A stretch of DNA of 64,000 nucleotides from Apostichopus japonicus. Lineage: Eukaryota; Echinodermata; Holothuroidea; Aspidochirotida; Stichopodidae. The stretch lies in NCBI RefSeq assembly GCF_037975245.1, contig NC_092569.1, positions 31,068,668-31,132,667 on the forward strand, given 5' to 3'. Below, piece by piece: positions 1 through 13,746 of the stretch; within the stretch, counting starts at the first letter, position 1, and each line of letters starts with the position of its first letter. The notes beneath the pieces were generated by a model. It did no database searches. It worked only from the letters and a program-made list of their open reading frames with translations, and was not told the origin of the DNA. The position numbers and the translations under genes are program-made.

Positions 1-839
1 TGCTATAGGCAAGAACACCGTCATGATTAAATCACGAAAAAGTTATATTCCGTGCATAAGCCCTTGCGGGTTTTTCCCACATTCGTGTTAGTTTCATCCG
101 TTACAAAGAAATTGCTTGATTGCTTGATTAATTGATTATCAGGATCTTTCAAAATTAACTCATACCAATAACGTGAATCTGTATTATATTTGTCTTTTGG
201 CGAAGATTTTCTTAGATCCTATCAAACCTGCAGTTAACAGTAAAATACAACATGGAATTTTTCCTAAACTGCTACAAATCTTTTATTTTCCGAATGGATA
301 TGAGTCACAGTTTGTAGAAGAAAAGATAAAACATAATGTGACCAGTTGCTTTTTCCTTGGCCATCTTTGTCTCTCACACAGTCGTGAAACTCACACAAAC
401 ATTCTTTATATTCATGAAACCAATGTACCTTATAGGACAAAAGGTAAAACTAAATGTACAACAAGCAAGCAGTTGTTCTTCATTTTTGTTTATTTTATTT
501 GCATATGCAGAAATTGTTCAGAGGAGAGGAAAGCAAATGAAGAAAGAGTAAACGCTGTTTTTAGTAATGACGCAAGATTGTTATAAAGTTTTAACCCACA
601 ATCTGTAGAAAAGAACGCCATTTAAACAACACAGATTTAACAGATTCACAGGTTTAAGATTAAAGATTAAGAAGAACAAAAACAAGATACGTAGAGTTTC
701 TTCAGGCTTAAGTACGTTAATCTAATACACCCGGCTATATAGCTGAAAATACGAAAACAGGTTGATAAGATATATGTGCTGCTGTAATGAAGGGGGTTTT
801 CTAATAGGCCTTAGGAACCTTCTTTCCGCTTAACTTCGA

Positions 840-1270
840 TCCCCTCTACCCTCTCCTCTCCCATCCCCTCCCCTCCAATAGTTACAAACAACAATTTATC
901 TCTTTCTCCACCTCTCTCTAACACTGATAGACTTGTGGTACATCTCTCTTCCACAAGGGTCTCGTGCAGTCTCTCTCGCCCCATCTATCCTCACCTCATC
1001 CACCTCTCTTCGTGTTTCTTGGCTTTTATCCGCATCTTTCCACTTTTGTGCCTCTATATGTGTGTGTCCATCTCAACCTCTTCGCCTCTATGCGAATCTC
1101 TCCACCTATCCCCATCTCTCCACCTATCCCCATCTCTCCACTCTCTACCATTGGCCGCTTCGCTGCGTCTCAGTGTGCATATTTTCGCCTCTCTCTACCC
1201 CTCACCACACCTCAACTACCTCTCCCACACCTCTCCCCATCCCTTCCAAACTCTCTTCGCTTTCTCTGAG
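840..1270. repeat. Pyrimidine-rich tract with an 18-bp minisatellite
   Basis: Strongly C/T-biased plus strand. At about 1095-1140 an 18-bp motif (ctctccacctatccccat) repeats. Its overlapping open frames of 100-130 codons are by-products of the composition. The rest of 1-1512 shows nothing else I can support. Confidence 0.7.
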
Positions 1271-1512
1271 TGTAATGCAGTGCTAATATCTGTATCTCTA
1301 GGTTCAAATAACTTTTAAAACCTGCCTGCTTTTTGGTCTTTTAATGTTGCATTCTGGTATGCTTGGAGTTACGGGAAAGCTTCATTAAAAAAAGGGCAAC
1401 TTTAAAAATATTCCCCTCACACGGAAAATGATACACAAAATACAATCAAGCTTAAAGAATATATACTTCTTCATTAACGGTCTTTTATGGCAAATTTGAA
1501 GATATTCCTGAT

Positions 1513-1640
1513 TTACTTTAGGGAATAGCTACTCCGCATTCGTACCACTTGGGGGTAGTACCTTCCGGTCCAAGAAGACCCCATACCACCTCCGATGATA
1601 CCCAACTGCATATCATCTCCCCAGCTGCTGCGATAGTAGC
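1513..1640 (-). CDS. Locus A exon 7: end of unnamed C-terminal domain, stop codon
   Basis: Acceptor ACACACAG, phase 1, 41 codons and TAA at 1515-1513. Reads YYRSSWGDDMQLGIIGGGMG, then SSWTGRYYPQVVRMRS. The Gly/Trp/Tyr-rich text does not look like chance translation. A shorter model ending at 2278 is possible but leaves this exon unexplained. Confidence 0.5.
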
Positions 1641-4600
1641 CTGTGTGTTAAATAACAGTTACACCTGTGTATATTACTATGTAAATACGTGTTATGAATA
1701 TTCAATAATAAGAGTTCAACGATTTAACTGAACACCATAATGCGGTGCTGACAAAGGTGTCGACCATCTTAATGTTTGCCCACCATCTATACAACACCCC
1801 ATCATTCATCATCCCTCGCCCCCCCCCCCCCCCTCCCTACTCGATTTTACATGTTACAATCCATATGCAGCTTGTGCGTATTAATTCATTGCACCAGATA
1901 GATCACCTTCGGTAGAAGTATTTCGCCAGTTTTATCCCCACACTCTCAACCACCTTCCCCCAACCCGACCCACCCAATCCACACACTAAACAACGAAATA
2001 CCACGCCAAAAGGAGCAGTCTTACCACACACACAAAACCCAAACACTATTCAATTGTCCAATTCGAGCCTTAATTGTCAATCTTGTAGTCACATGGAAGC
2101 TTTGTTACCACGTATAAGTCAAATAGCTTTGGACTTTAGCCTGCTTAAATTTTGGACATGAATGATAATTTTAATAATTGCGCCTGTAATAAAAGTTTGC
2201 GACAACAGCGCCCTCTACTAGTTACAAAGTCACGCCCTTTATGAAACGTAAATAGTGAATTCGCGCCTTGTCTACTTCTATGAATGGTGGTAGATAGAGC
2301 ATGAGGAAGAATAAAAGGAATCACTTGTCGCAGATGGTGAATGCCAAAAGTTACTGTCTAAACTAAAATCTCCGTCTCTCGGTGCACCCACAAGTTCACA
2401 ATAGTCTGCTCCATGGTCGTTTGTGTCGGCGATGTCACTGTAAATGAAGATAAATGAAAATATTTGTCTCCACGAAACCATTGAAATATTCACCCCGTGC
2501 AAATTACAATTGTAGCCATCTCCAATTGTAACTTAAGTCTAGTCGACATACATACGATGCATAATAACTTTGCGTACGAATTTCAGTTGATAAAATACTT
2601 AATGCGAGTACAACGTATACGTATATATATAGTCGTTAGAAATACGTACTTGAAGTTTCTGATTAAGTTAACAAATCCGAAGGGCGTTAATTGGTTAAAC
2701 CTGTAATTTCGTAATACGTATAGCCGTATCGTAACTGGTGAAATTTTTGTCAAGCAATCCGCACAGGAGGTTAAAGAACTCTACACTCGCATATTTATGC
2801 AAATGAGCTCCTTTCTTTGTTATTGAATAATCAATTGGGCAAAATGTGTTCACTCATAGTGACTGTGCACAAACGATCAACGATGTTTCCACTAAAATCG
2901 AGGTTTTTATCCGAAGCTTTCGGCATAGCTAACAGTTTGCAGTATCACGTAAGTTTCTGTTCAAGCTATTTATCTGTCTGCGTTTACAATATTTGGTTTT
3001 ATTACTTTCGTATACCCATGTAGGCGTGTGAATATTGTTTATCATCTACCTGCCATGTATTTCAATATATTTACGCTATTACAATTGATAATATTCACTG
3101 CAAAGACAACATGTGTTTAACGGGCCCGTATAGTGGCTTGTCAAATTATTGTTCGTGTTCACGCTCTATCTTTGGTCTTTTATTTTTCTTTTTGCTCAAA
3201 AATAAAACTTGATAGGTCTATCATTCTATGTTACTTTGCGTACAGATACGTCACAGTCTTGCCAGTGGATATACATATATTCCCATACGGCTTCCTATGC
3301 AGGGGAATATGCTATAGGTATAGCATTTCAAGCAGCAAACCTCAGTATGTCTATTATTAACACACTCCTCAGAGTGTTTTTGCAATATTAAAATATTTAA
3401 TCTTATTAATCCAACGGTTATAGTAATGCGAGTTTAGAATCTAACAGCCGTTTCCACCAAACTTGACAGAAGGAAAATAACGGCACTTCGGCCTTGTTGA
3501 AACTGTGGAAATGTCTGAAAGAGACGTACAAGAGAAATCATATTAGAGTAAACGTTGAATTTTATGAAGCCTTCACTGCCCGCATTTCTTAATCAATGCA
3601 GCCAAATGGGACGATACAGTATAGTATATAATAGTACCGTACAATATACTATAGTATAGTAAAGTACTGTACAATACTGTACAGTACAGGACAGTACAGC
3701 ACTGTACAGCACAGTACAGTACAGTACAGTACAGTACAGTGTAGTGTAGTGTAGTGTAGCGTAGCGTAGCGTAGCGTAGCGTAGCGTAGCGTAGCGTAGC
3801 GTAAAGTAGTGTAGTGTAGTATAGTATAGTATAGTATAGTATAGTATAGTATAGTATAGTATAGTATAGTATAGTATAGTATAGTATAGTATAGTATAGT
3901 ATAGTATAGTATAGTATAGTATAGTATAGTATAGTATAGTATAGTATAGTATAGCATAGCATAGCATAGCATAGCATAGCATAGCATAGCATAGCATAAC
4001 ATAGCATAGCATAGCATAGCATAGCATAGCATAGCATAGCATAGTATAGTATAGTATAGTATAGTATAGTATAGTATAGTATAGTATAGTATAGTATAGT
4101 ATAGTATAGTATAGTATAGTATAGTATAGTATAGTATAGTATAGTATAGTATAGTATAGTATAGTATAGTATAGTATAGTATAGTATAGTATAGTATAGT
4201 ATAGTATAGTATAGTATAGTATAGTATAGTATAGGACAGTACAGGACAGTACAGCACAGCACAGCACAGCACAGGACAGTACAGTACAGTATAGTATAAA
4301 GAGAGAACAAATGTCTCAACTGGGTGATCAATGATGTATAAACAAAATTAGAGTGCGTGACTTTCAGTGGAAGTCTTAAAATCAAGATGGTGAAAGAATT
4401 CAAAATCTACTCACTGAAATGTACTTTCAAGGTCGTCTGACAGGAACAGCTTGTATCGTGTACTGCTACACAAGACGACGCCCACAAATTGACCAATCTT
4501 TCCATCAGCTAATGCTCGTTTGCGAACGTACTTTGATCCATGACAACTGTTCCAGTTATTATCTGCCCGGAAACTAAACTCTGTCCATGAGTTCTCATTG

Positions 4601-7600
4601 ATATTGGAAGATGAACTCGACGAAGCAACGGAGCCACCAGCTGTAGTAAAAGGAAGAGAAAAAAAAAATTGTTCCCAAAATTTGATTTCCCAAAAATGCT
4701 TTTGAGACATGCACTCCCTGCGGCAATGACCCACGATGCCTACTATACCCATTTGTCTGTCTGTCTGTTGGTCTGCTGCTCTATCTGTCCATCAATCTCT
4801 ACCAAGGGCGTAGGAACCAGGGGCTGGGGGCCCCAGCCCCCCCCCCCGTGAAAAGTATGGAGGGGCGGAAGTATCATTCCGCCCCCCGCTTCGCAAATCA
4901 AAAAAACCCTTTTTCATTTCCAAATGAGAAAAAAATCTCATTTGGAGCACCAAATTGCATCTAAGGCGAGGTAAAAATGCAAAATTATTTACAAAATGGA
5001 GTGAGTGTTGAAGTGTGCTACATTGCACCAAATTCCATCTGAGGCCACCTGGAAATGCCAAAAATTTCCAAAAGACCCCTCCCCCAGGCCGACCATCAGT
5101 CTTCAGCCCCTCACTCAAAAGTACCTTCCTACGCCACTGATCTATACTTTATCTAGTTCACCATCCATTCGTTTGTACGTCGGCACGTGCATCTGCCCGT
5201 CTGTTAGCCTGCAGTCTTTTCGTCTGTCTGTCTACATATATCGTTAGCTTTGAAAATACAAGTTCTAGCATTTTAAATCGATATTGTGTTCGGTGTTCTG
5301 AATTTTAAGATCGAGAAAGATGAGCCGCCACTGCTGAACTAACGCCGGGTTAAAGTTCTTGGAGTAGGGAGTTGTTATGGATCAACTCCCTTGTTAGAGT
5401 GAAGGTGGATGTAAGTAGGTGGCGCTAGATAGAATTGATATGCATTTAGGTTTTAGTTGTGTGAATGTGTTTTACATTCAGCGGCAAATGCCCACACTAC
5501 ATTATAGGGAAAATGTGGGAGCAGGGTACAGGTCTCCGAATGTGTCCTTACTCTATGGATTACATATAGGACCAAGTGACGACAATTAGGTCTACCTTTT
5601 TTATGAAATTTTTGTATTGGGATTTTTAACTTTGTTTGTGTTTCTCAAGAGGTATGGCATCAGAGAGCAACTAGATTTTTGTTATGGGGGGGTGGGGTGG
5701 GGAGGGGCTACAGGATATTAAGTGATAGTGTCTTCCTTGGTAGGGCCACTTTTGAAACAAAGGGTGCTATATTTGGAGCTTTGAAACAACATTTGAAAAT
5801 TTTTTCTGCAATATTCTGTCCGTTGTTGGGGTTGGCGTGGGAAGGTGCTGATTGTTAACATAGGATCAAGTTTAAGTAGGATTTTATATATGTAAGGCCC
5901 ATTCAACTCATTGCCTTTATTTCACTCATTAAAAAGTAATATTATCTTTCTGCGTTAAGTATTCGACTATGTGAATTAATATATTTATTTGTTTGTGATA
6001 TTTGTTTCCTCTATTGGAAATTTTCGTTAAGCATTCTTTAAATTCCGTTTTGAGTACAAAGATATGGAGGAAATAGTGAAAAACAATCTAACCTGTTGTT
6101 CCTTCGACAATATCAAGACTTGTTATAGAATAATTCCCCCATTCATCGGCAATGCGAAAGTTGTCGTATGTCAAGCAGTATAACTGGCCTGCATAAATCT
6201 CCAACTCGATTCGCAGCTGGTACTTCTTTTGGTTTATCAAATGAGCCAACTTTTCATTACCAATCAGAAATTCACTGTCTAAGAAACCAATGCCATTTTT
6301 GTATTCGTCACAGGTTCGATTAAACCCAATGGATCCATCTACGCGTCGCTGTATGACCTGATAAATTCAAAACATAGCTACACAATTAACGGATGTCTCA
6401 TTCTCATATGATCGCAACTTCAAAACCAACTTGTCAGCCTTTTTTGTAGGAAATAAAGCACAATATAACGCATACACGAATGCGGTGTTATATCGAATAT
6501 TTATACATAGGTAGCTCACTAGCCGAGGTATGCTATTTTTTTCCAATCGCAATGCACTTGATTGTAATTGATTTGATTTCATAAACAATTTACCTTGTTT
6601 CCGATACAAATCGGCTAAAACATTATTACATCGTACAAGGTATATTATTCTATACACTGTAAAGCAAAATGGACTGTAAAGTCCAATGTGTCATACAAAG
6701 TGTGACTTTTAAAATAGTCTGTGATTGTACGTGTACACATCTTTAAATATATTATTTACTGTCCAGCCTCCAGATGTAGTGTTGTGATCACAATATGCCT
6801 GAAATGGATCAGGATACTGGTCAGGTTTAATCAGGTATACACCGGATTTGGCGTTGGTAGAAGAACATTGATTGAGCATTTCATGACAATTCCTTGGATA
6901 ATTCGGAGTTTGGAATAGGAAATACTGCAAGTCTAGTAACATAATGATTTAAAGAAAGGAGGTCAGAACAAACAACAAAACTGTAAATTATATATTTTAA
7001 AATAAAAATGCATCTTCATATGCAAAGGAAAATATCAACTGAAAAATTTATATGATTATGATGCAATTGCTTTGTTTCCATGGTGAATCAGTGGTAACAT
7101 GGTTACAGAAACAAAGCATGATGAATAATATTTTTCTTAAATAAAATTGTATTGCTGGTCTTTATTTCAATTTGTCTTTTTTACGTTATGCAATCTAACT
7201 TTCATCATCACTGATCAGTGATTTGAACAAGTCACGTTATTCTACGAGCCTACAAAATTCAATGGCTCAAGGGTGAATATTTTTCCTTTTTGTAGATTTT
7301 AGCCATTTTTCCCTGGTGACCTTTAATGAGCATTAGTGCAGTTATCTTCGCTTGTTTACATTTTCCTGTGAGTTCACTATATCCATCAGTTACTGTTAAG
7401 TACAGGTTTTATTGATTAACGTACAAAATCCTACAATAATGTTTCCCAAAAAGGAAGCCAGTAATGAATAATTCCACATGAGTCAATTTTATATCACAGA
7501 ACCGTTTCATATTACTATAAATTACTCACAAGTATGAACAAATCTAACCTGAACTTTCTTTATTGCTTGAAGTAAAAGTGAACTAATGTAGCTAATGGCT

Positions 7601-10600
7601 TGTATTACGTTCAGTTTCATCATCCCTGAGTATCGACAATGCGCGCTAAAGCTACTGCAATACACATTACAAGGAAATGATTGAGAATTGTAAATCATCA
7701 CATATCTTTACAACTTGATATAATAGAAAAGTACCACATGTGAAGTCCATCTAGATAGTTCCTTTCTAAAGAAAAATGATCCGAGCTATTATCTAGTTAA
7801 CAGATTTTTGTGGAATGGTTAATTATCAGTAGTAAATGTCAACCCTTACCAGAGCATTAAGACTAACAGAACGACAACTTTCTTGAATCATTGAGTCTTG
7901 TACATGACGATATCTGAGGTTAGAAAATAACATAAGCGAATGTAAAATGAATTGAAGCACATTCTTTAGACAAAGTGCCAAGTTAAGAACGTTGTTAAAG
8001 ATCAACGCATATAGCCTACAATACAGGAAAGACGGAAATAATTTACGCCTTCACTTTTAAAGATTCTATTATTCTATATATGTTTACATTTAACGAACAT
8101 AATTGATATATTTTATAGCTCATTAAAACAATTTCGCTTTTGGTTCAAATAAATGAACTCTTTTCATTGTAAAAAAAATGTCAATCATGGTAGAAAAAGT
8201 TGCTAGGAACGAAAAGTAAAGTTCACCTTTCCATATCTAAGCAGTAATAGAACTTCAAGTAATGTTAATATCTTGCCAAATTGATTTTACTGCTTATAAG
8301 TTTAGTTACGATAAAAAGGAAACAGTTTAGTATTAGTTTTTATCTACTTCGCTTACCCGTCTACTTTTTATAGATTTTAGCCATTTTTTCCTGGTGACCT
8401 TTAATGAGCATTAGTGCAGTTATCTTCGCTTGTTTACATTTTCCTGTGAGTTCACTATATCCATCAGTTACTGTTAAGTACAGGTTTTATTGATTAACGT
8501 ACAAAATCCTACAATAATGTTTCCCAAAAAGGAAGTAATAAAACTTCAAGTAATGTTAATATCTTGCCAAATTGATTTTACTGCTTATAGGTTTAGTTAC
8601 GATAAAAAGGAAACAGTTTAGTATTAGTTTTTATCTACTTCGCTTACCCGTCTACTTTTTATCTAAGCTTATACGAAGTAAAATCAATTCAGAAGATATT
8701 AAAGTTTTCGAAACAACGGTTAATGAATAACGTTGATCGATTAAAAATTTGACTTTGTGTCTGTTTTTAGGTCTTCTCATGCTTCTTATTCTCATTTCCG
8801 TCCATAAAACAACAATAGGTTCCCATACCCATAAGTATATATATTTGACTATACATATTCATGTATGATATCTTTGGCAGTAAATGACACGCTTACTAGT
8901 TGCGTATTATTGACTATAATCGGTAATTTTAAGATGTGTTGATATTTTGTGAAGACGGGTGCAATTTTACAAAAGGATATTTTCAGAATTTTTACCTTTT
9001 GCATTCTAAGAACACCTCCCCTTACAAACGGTATTTTTTTTTTTTAGTTTTTGCGATGAGTATATGTTTCCTAATACGCTTTCATGACATATTACCAACA
9101 CGTAAAGGTCGATATTTGGCAGAAACGATGAAATTCATGAATTTACTGGACATGCGTATTGACAGTCTAGAAGAAAACAACATTTATTGCTATGTACATA
9201 TTTAGTTCTTCTTAAGTTATCAATAAACATTTTTTGTTTGGGAGCTTAAAGAAAAAATGCACGAGGTAATTGAAGTAGTCTTGAACTATAAGTAAACGTA
9301 TTATAGTTAGTTTATTGTGATTAAATTATAACAACGACACACTTTTTGTAAATAAGGCGCTAATTGTCAGCATACGTTTGCCTGAAAGCTGTATCCATAT
9401 TATATTTGCTTATGACTTTGTTTGTTAATTCAAACGACTAATGTTCTACAAAAACATATTGCTTTATCAAAGAAAATCTGTCGAATTGGTTAGATATCAC
9501 ACTCAGAATGTTTGTACTAATCAAGACGACTTTTTTAATACCCTTTGTACACATCAGCAAAAACGGAAACACTTTCGGCAACCCTATGTTCCATGCATTT
9601 TACGTACAAAAACATTCTTTAACGCCCCGAATAGACTTGTGAACACTAAAATAGTCCCAATGAATACACATATTTGTTCATAAAAAACCGTGTATGGGTT
9701 ATTATAGCGTCCATCAGTGGCATAATTCTCTTAAATCATCGTAAATCAAGGATCAGGCATAATACCATTAAGTTTCATACACTTTTGTTTCTCTTGATAT
9801 AACAAGAAGTCAAGTTTTGTCAACTTGTTGATTTAAAGCAAAATATAGGTATCTGATAAACATCAAACATCATCTAGAGTTACCCAAAACAACACGATTT
9901 TGAATACTAGCCATTCTTGCAGCCATGATCCCATGTTGTATTGTAACAGTTTAAGCATTTTTATGTTAGAGACTTTGCAAGGAAGAAGCAAGGCAATGCT
10001 GTCTTCCCCGCCTGTCTTGTCGACAACGTGGCAAGAAAGCTCAAAACTATAAATTATAACAATTTAACAGTTTACTATCAGGATCTTATAACGGAAACGC
10101 ACTACGAGAGGATAGCTGGATTTTTGTATTGTCTTGTCTGGGATAATTGAGAGATGTTAATCAACAAGTCTGTTTTACTATTCTCATTTTGTCTGGAACT
10201 TGGTTTGGAACAACTTTAAACATAATGTTTTTTTTTGTTTTTTTTCTGAGAATGAATATTTTTTATTTTTTTTATTTTCGTGATTTCGTAGACGATTGTT
10301 CTAATGCTACCGGTACATTCTCATAAACTAACAACGTTTTACATTGATTTTTTAATTATACTTTGTTTTTTATTTCCTGATATTTTACATAACATTAAGA
10401 TGGTCATTGTCGTAGTTTATTTTTCAATCAACGTTTCGAAGCAAACTTTTAACAACGATTTTGACAATTTGAATATGCTACATATATGTAAATTTCGTTG
10501 ATGATTATTAAATTGACATGACGCGTTAAAATTGATAAGAAACGCAAATTTCCAAATCAAATACATACTTAATGTCACAATTGTGTTACGATAATTTGAC

Positions 10601-11781
10601 CGCCATAGGGAAACAATACATTGGCGAATATATAGTATATCATTAACCCGAAAAGTCGTAAGGGGAACTACTAACATTGAAGTTTGAAATATTTAAATGA
10701 AATATTATTTAGACTGACATTACTTGATCATAAATTATAAAGTTTCACGCCAAATCTACATTTATTAGTTACATTAATGAACATAAATTAGTAAAGACAA
10801 TTTTAAGTATTGAGCTTTTATCAAAAGATGTTACTTTACTAAAGATACTTGTAGTCATATTATCTGCATCAACTGTAAGATGATTTAATGATGTTTCACA
10901 AATAATTGTTGATCATTTAAAGTACATTGTGCTCTCTCTTGTTAATGTATGGGAAACAGATAAATAGTTATTCGTATGTATAAACATACATTGAAGAGCA
11001 TATTAAAATAATACGTTAATTGTGTTTTTTCGTTTGATTTTACAGTTACCTTCCCAGCTGACACATTTGCAAGTTGTTATTAGGTTTATATTGCAATAGG
11101 TAAGATACTGACACTTTGCGGAAGCAGATTTGAAACTACATGCTGTATTGTTAAATTAAGTTTTTTTTTTTCTTATAGTTTGAATTTGTTTTGTTAAATA
11201 TTTTACGTTTAAGCTGTTACAATGATGAAGAATTATTAGCTGGTCTTGTAAATAACTTTGAGTAATACTGCGTAACGCTACCGCTGTATGTATTCACAAA
11301 ACTGATCAAAAATTTACGTTGAGAAAATTAAATGTCTGTGTATTAGGCCCAATGCTTCTTTCGAAAATCATTCCAACAGATTGATCATATCAGTATAATG
11401 GAAGAAATATCGTAATTTGGACAATAAATTATTCACTAGGAACGTTTATTAAACATGTCCGAATATTTATTTGTTCTTTTTAAATAAGCTTAACTTAATT
11501 TGCCTTATTATACTGGTTGGGCAGTTATTTTGACGGAGAGATAAATGTTGTATTCGGAAAATATGAGTAGTTTAATGAACTAATAGAACAAAATTTCATC
11601 AGAAAAAAATAACATCACAAAAGGTTTGATGTTAGTTTCACTCGCATATTAAATATGGTTATCTAAGCATATAAAGGGTTTCGAAACGCTTTCGCTTCCG
11701 TTACAACTGTTAGTCTTTGCGTTGAAGATAGACGCGCAACTTGAAATATTTTATACAGAATTTTGTGAATTCCAGAAGTTT

Positions 11782-11865
<84 letters not shown>

Positions 11866-13695
11866 CCATTGCATTAACATAAAGTCTGTTCAAAGTATCT
11901 CTTTCGAGATCCGGCTTTAGGAATCACAAATGATTTTCGAGTTGGATAGCATCATGTTTGATCTCTAGAGTAGGGCAAAATATGTCACCAAAAACAGAAC
12001 TAGTATTGTTCGATATAGGTGACAAACGCCTACAGTGGAATTACAATCTTCCTTACCGGTTTCGAACCTCTGGACATACAATCAGCGTCCATAGCCTAGT
12101 GGTTAGGGTGTCCGCGTACAGAGCGGGAGGCCCGTGGTTCGAATCCCGGTGGAGGCTGAAAGTTTTTTCACTGTTCTTGATTTTCCAACTCATTACGATT
12201 TTCATTTATATATATTCATTTGCCTTTGTCGTTTACCTCCATTGCATTAACATAAAGTCTGTTCAAAGTATCTCTTTCGAGATCCGGCTTTAGGAATCAC
12301 AAATGATTTTCGAGTTGGATAGCATCATGTTTGATCTCTAGAGTAGGGCAAAATATGTCACCAAAAACAGAACTAGTATTGTTCGATATAGGTGACAAAC
12401 GCCTACAGTGGAATTACAATCTTCCTTACCGGTTTCGAACCTCTGGACATACAATCAGCGTCCATAGCCTAGTGGTTAGGGTGTCCGCGTACAGAGCGGG
12501 AGGCCCGTGGTTCGAATCCCGGTGGAGGCTGAAAGTTTTTTCACTGTTCTTGATTTTCCAACTCATTACGATTTTCATTTATATATATTCATTTGCCTTT
12601 GTCGTTTACCTCCATTGCATTAACATAAAGTCTGTTCAAAGTATCTCTTTCGAGATCCGGCTTTAGGAATCACAAATGATTTTCGAGTTGGATAGCATCA
12701 TGTTTGATCTCTAGAGTAGGGCAAAATATGTCACCAAAAACAGAACTAGTATTGTTCGATATAGGTGACAAACGCCTACAGTGGAATTACAATCTTCCTT
12801 ACCGGTTTCGAACCTCTGGACATACAATCAGCGTCCATAGCCTAGTGGTTAGGGTGTCCGCGTACAGAGCGGGAGGCCCGTGGTTCGAATCCCGGTGGAG
12901 GCTGAAAGTTTTTTCACTGTTCTTGATTTTCCAACTCATTACGATTTTCATTTATATATATTCATTTGCCTTTGTCGTTTACCTCCATTGCATTAACATA
13001 AAGTCTGTTCAAAGTATCTCTTTCGAGATCCGGCTTTAGGAATCACAAATGATTTTCGAGTTGGATAGCATCATGTTTGATCTCTAGAGTAGGGCAAAAT
13101 ATGTCACCAAAAACAGAACTAGTATTGTTCGATATAGGTGACAAACGCCTACAGTGGAATTACAATCTTCCTTACCGGTTTCGAACCTCTGGACATACAA
13201 TCAGCGTCCATAGCCTAGTGGTTAGGGTGTCCGCGTACAGAGCGGGAGGCCCGTGGTTCGAATCCCGGTGGAGGCTGAAAGTTTTTTCACTGTTCTTGAT
13301 TTTCCAACTCATTACGATTTTCATTTATATATATTCATTTGCCTTTGTCGTTTACCTCCATTGCATTAACATAAAGTCTGTTCAAAGTATCTCTTTCGAG
13401 ATCCGGCTTTAGGAATCACAAATGATTTTCGAGTTGGATAGCATCATGTTTGATCTCTAGAGTAGGGCAAAATATGTCACCAAAAACAGAACTAGTATTG
13501 TTCGATATAGGTGACAAACGCCTACAGTGGAATTACAATCTTCCTTACCGGTTTCGAACCTCTGGACATACAATCAGCGTCCATAGCCTAGTGGTTAGGG
13601 TGTCCGCGTACAGAGCGGGAGGCCCGTGGTTCGAATCCCGGTGGAGGCTGAAAGTTTTTTCACTGTTCTTGATTTTCCAACTCATTACGATTTTC

Positions 13696-13746
<51 letters not shown>

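Larger units (their letters stand above)
11862..13705 (+). repeat. Tandem array of a 373-bp unit (about five copies)
   Basis: Exact period of 373 bp. The same 101-111 codon translation recurs at 11958, 12331, 12704, 13077 and 13450, so the copies are essentially identical across more than 300 bp. Each unit carries one tRNA-like sequence with A and B boxes followed by T6. The open frames are by-products. Such uniformity means very recent amplification or active homogenisation. Confidence 0.95.

Noticed and set aside
933-1318. Overlapping open frames of 100-127 codons
   Set aside because: Compositional artefact of a C/T-rich tract.
2278-2502. Gene end of locus A at the stop codon at 2278
   Set aside because: Splicing at 2355 to 1640 keeps phase and gives a coherent domain end; the text after 2355 looks like read-through into intron.
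3573-4403. Long minus-strand open frames (up to 276 codons) of Tyr/Ile/Leu repeats
   Set aside because: Translations of the pentamer satellite; open in three frames because the units lack stops.
8936-9205. 89-codon plus-strand frame in a locus A intron
   Set aside because: No recognisable motif, no paralogue conservation seen, AT-rich composition.
12085-12157. Functional tRNA-Cys reading UGU
   Set aside because: Anticodon ACA is atypical and acceptor and T stems have mismatches; described as tRNA-like only.
11862-13705. Regular direct repeats as a CRISPR array
   Set aside because: The units are identical throughout with no unique spacers, and the context is eukaryotic.
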